Source of the DNA: Alphaproteobacteria bacterium 33-17
GTDB taxonomy: Bacteria; Pseudomonadota; Alphaproteobacteria; Rickettsiales; 33-17
NCBI GenBank assembly: GCA_001897445.1
Contig: MKSX01000015.1
Coordinates: 1 to 64,000, forward strand
Length of the DNA stretch: 64,000 nucleotides
Direction of reading: 5' to 3'
Numbering within the stretch: the first letter of the stretch is position 1; each line of letters starts with the position of its first letter. The position numbers and the translations under genes were made by a program. Below the pieces are notes generated by a model that was given only the letters and a program-made list of their open reading frames with translations, made no database searches and was not told where the DNA came from. Below are positions 62,702-64,000 of this stretch, one piece after another.

Positions 62702-64000
62702 TAGATAGAGTATTACATAGTTTTAAAATTTTATTGGTACTGTTTAGTTACCTATTTCTTACATCATGTGTGAATCCTACCGAATTTAAATGTATTCCTG
62801 CAGATAGTTTTGGTAATTTAAAGAACTTTGCAATTAATTCAAGCTTGAAATTTATTAACCCAGGTTTTGGTTCAAATGCCTATGAAATAGGGCAGTGGTA
62901 TGACACAGGTGAATTAGTAAGCGGTATAAATAACTTAGTTGTAGTAGTCAATAATTCCGATAAATCTATTTTGTCGCATTGGAATAATCGCTTTACACAA
63001 CATACTAAGGGAGCGGGATTATACATGCTTATTGCTGACCCAAAAAACCCTCATCCAAATAAAGATTATAGAAGCAATCTAAATCCTGCACAGTATGAAG
63101 GAAATTTTGTATACTCTCTGCACTGTGATGGCAGTTCATGCCCATCTGATAAAGGAGAGCCTGCAGGTGGTATAATTATAGAAAATACTGAAGAACTAGC
63201 AGGCAAAAAAATATATTTTAAAATTCTAGATACTGATTATTCAGATAATAGCGGTTATTATCAGGTTACAATTAGATCGGGGCTTTATAAAAGTGCTAAT
63301 GATCCTATTACAAAATTAGTATTACTGGTGAAAGAAAGGGTCACAAGAGCCATGAAAAGGCTTTATGAAGGCGTGATCAATAATATAATTTTCCAAGGCA
63401 TAGTCAAAGTATCATTGGTGGGGTATATAGCCTTCCAGTGTATTTTGTTTGTTATGGGACTTATAAGAGGATCTTTAGGCGAGTTTATTATTATACTTTC
63501 TAAGCTAGGAATTATCCTCACTTTAATAAGTCCAACAGCTTACAATCAATTGTACGATTTATTTGTAAATGTATTTATAGGAGGTCTTGAACAGCTGACG
63601 GCAATAGTATCAGGATATTCAGGTAATACAGCTGGGGGTATATTTGGAGATATTTTACAGTCCGTTGCTAATGACGATATATTTAATAAGCTTGTAGGTC
63701 TTGTATATGCTAACTTTGGAATGGGGTTATTGCTGTTTATACTGTACATTATAGTACTTACAGTACTTGCGTGTTCTGTAATTTACTGTGCTTTCTTATA
63801 TATATTGTCTATAATGTCTATAGCCTTCATGATTTCTATAGCACCATTTATTATGCCATTTATCTTGTTTAAGAAAACAAATGAGATTTATGAAAATTAT
63901 ATGAAGGTTCTAACATCTTCAATGCTGCAAGTTGTTATTGTAGTTTCATTTTATGCATTTTTCCGTGACGTTGCTATGAATTATTTCCAACGAAACTTAG
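62698..64000 (+). CDS. virB6: T4SS VirB6-family membrane protein (copy 4), truncated by window end
   Basis: An open reading frame of 434 codons that continues past the window. It starts at ATG 62698, overlapping the stop of copy 3. A lipoprotein signal ends in the lipobox LTSC (Cys about 25). The periplasmic domain has IGQWYDTGELVSG and KIYFKILDTDYSDNSGYY. Helices start around residue 235 (VSLVGYIAFQCILFVMGLI), then LGIILTLISPTAYNQLYDLFVN and FLYILSIMSIAFMISIAPFIMPFILFKK, all aligned in order with copies 2 and 3. The C-terminal part is not visible. Confidence 0.9.
   Translation, partial: MIDRVLHSFKILLVLFSYLFLTSCVNPTEFKCIPADSFGNLKNFAINSSLKFINPGFGSNAYEIGQWYDTGELVSGINNLVVVVNNSDKSILSHWNNRFTQHTKGAGLYMLIADPKNPHPNKDYRSNLNPAQYEGNFVYSLHCDGSSCPSDKGEPAGGIIIENTEELAGKKIYFKILDTDYSDNSGYYQVTIRSGLYKSANDPITKLVLLVKERVTRAMKRLYEGVINNIIFQGIVKVSLVGYIAFQCILFVMGLIRGSLGEFIIILSKLGIILTLISPTAYNQLYDLFVNVFIGGLEQLTAIVSGYSGNTAGGIFGDILQSVANDDIFNKLVGLVYANFGMGLLLFILYIIVLTVLACSVIYCAFLYILSIMSIAFMISIAPFIMPFILFKKTNEIYENYMKVLTSSMLQVVIVVSFYAFFRDVAMNYFQRNL

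Noticed and set aside
1-64000. CRISPR arrays, rRNA genes, tRNA genes and insertion sequences
   Set aside because: I looked through the intergenic gaps and saw no direct-repeat arrays, no cloverleaf candidates, no rRNA sequence and no transposase.

Overview
The window is AT-rich, densely packed alphaproteobacterial chromosome and looks like a member of the Rickettsiales. The reasons are the rickettsial T4SS order virB3-virB4-virB6-virB6-virB6-virB6 at 51.9-64 kb, an origin of replication lying between hemE and the ppsR/RP001 gene (the arrangement described for Caulobacter and Rickettsia), the hflK-hflC-htrA block, and a strong bias toward importers and secreted-looking proteins. The two-component pair, an EAL-domain protein, a LuxR-type ligand domain and several eukaryote-directed motifs suggest a lineage richer in genes than Rickettsia itself (for example a Midichloriaceae-like protist symbiont). 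That family-level guess is inference.

Layout. 0.1-4.3 kb (minus): rmlB, a glycosyltransferase, thrS and infC. 4.3-7.0 kb (plus): a TPR lipoprotein and a 669-aa protein with a SopB/IpgD-like CX5R phosphatase signature. 7.1-11.6 kb (minus): ubiE-ubiB-cmk-rpsA, divergent from mutM. 12.4-14.4 kb (minus): three accessory genes, one ending in a eukaryotic-type CaaX prenylation box. 14.6-18.2 kb (minus): an OmpA-like lipoprotein and a histidine kinase/response regulator pair. 18.3-21.9 kb (plus): hemC and petABC (cytochrome bc1). 22.4-27.6 kb (plus): a zeta-toxin-like P-loop protein with a small partner gene, two transporters, and a stand-alone LuxR ligand-binding domain. 27.7-35.1 kb (minus): an ABC exporter, htrA, hflC, hflK, hemH and hemE. 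35.1-35.45 kb: predicted oriC with seven exact DnaA boxes. 35.45-42.75 kb (plus): ppsR, rsmI, a short pgi, glmS, rsmG, parA, parB and acpS, with two parS-like sites inside rsmG. 42.9-45.0 kb: an unknown protein and an exported HKD phospholipase D-like protein. 45.3-49.7 kb (minus): sdhCDAB, a GNAT acetyltransferase and a HIT protein. 49.8-51.9 kb: the EAL protein and rlmJ. 51.9-64.0 kb (plus): the T4SS operon, with the last virB6 running off the window.

How it fits together. The housekeeping part supplies respiration (sdh, bc1, ubiquinone), haem synthesis (hemC, hemE, hemH), translation and its quality control, and chromosome segregation next to the origin. The accessory part reads as host interaction: a T4SS with four VirB6 paralogues plus scattered candidate substrates (CX5R phosphatase, CaaX protein, zeta-like kinase, unknown proteins). 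None of the candidate effectors is shown to be secreted by the sequence alone.
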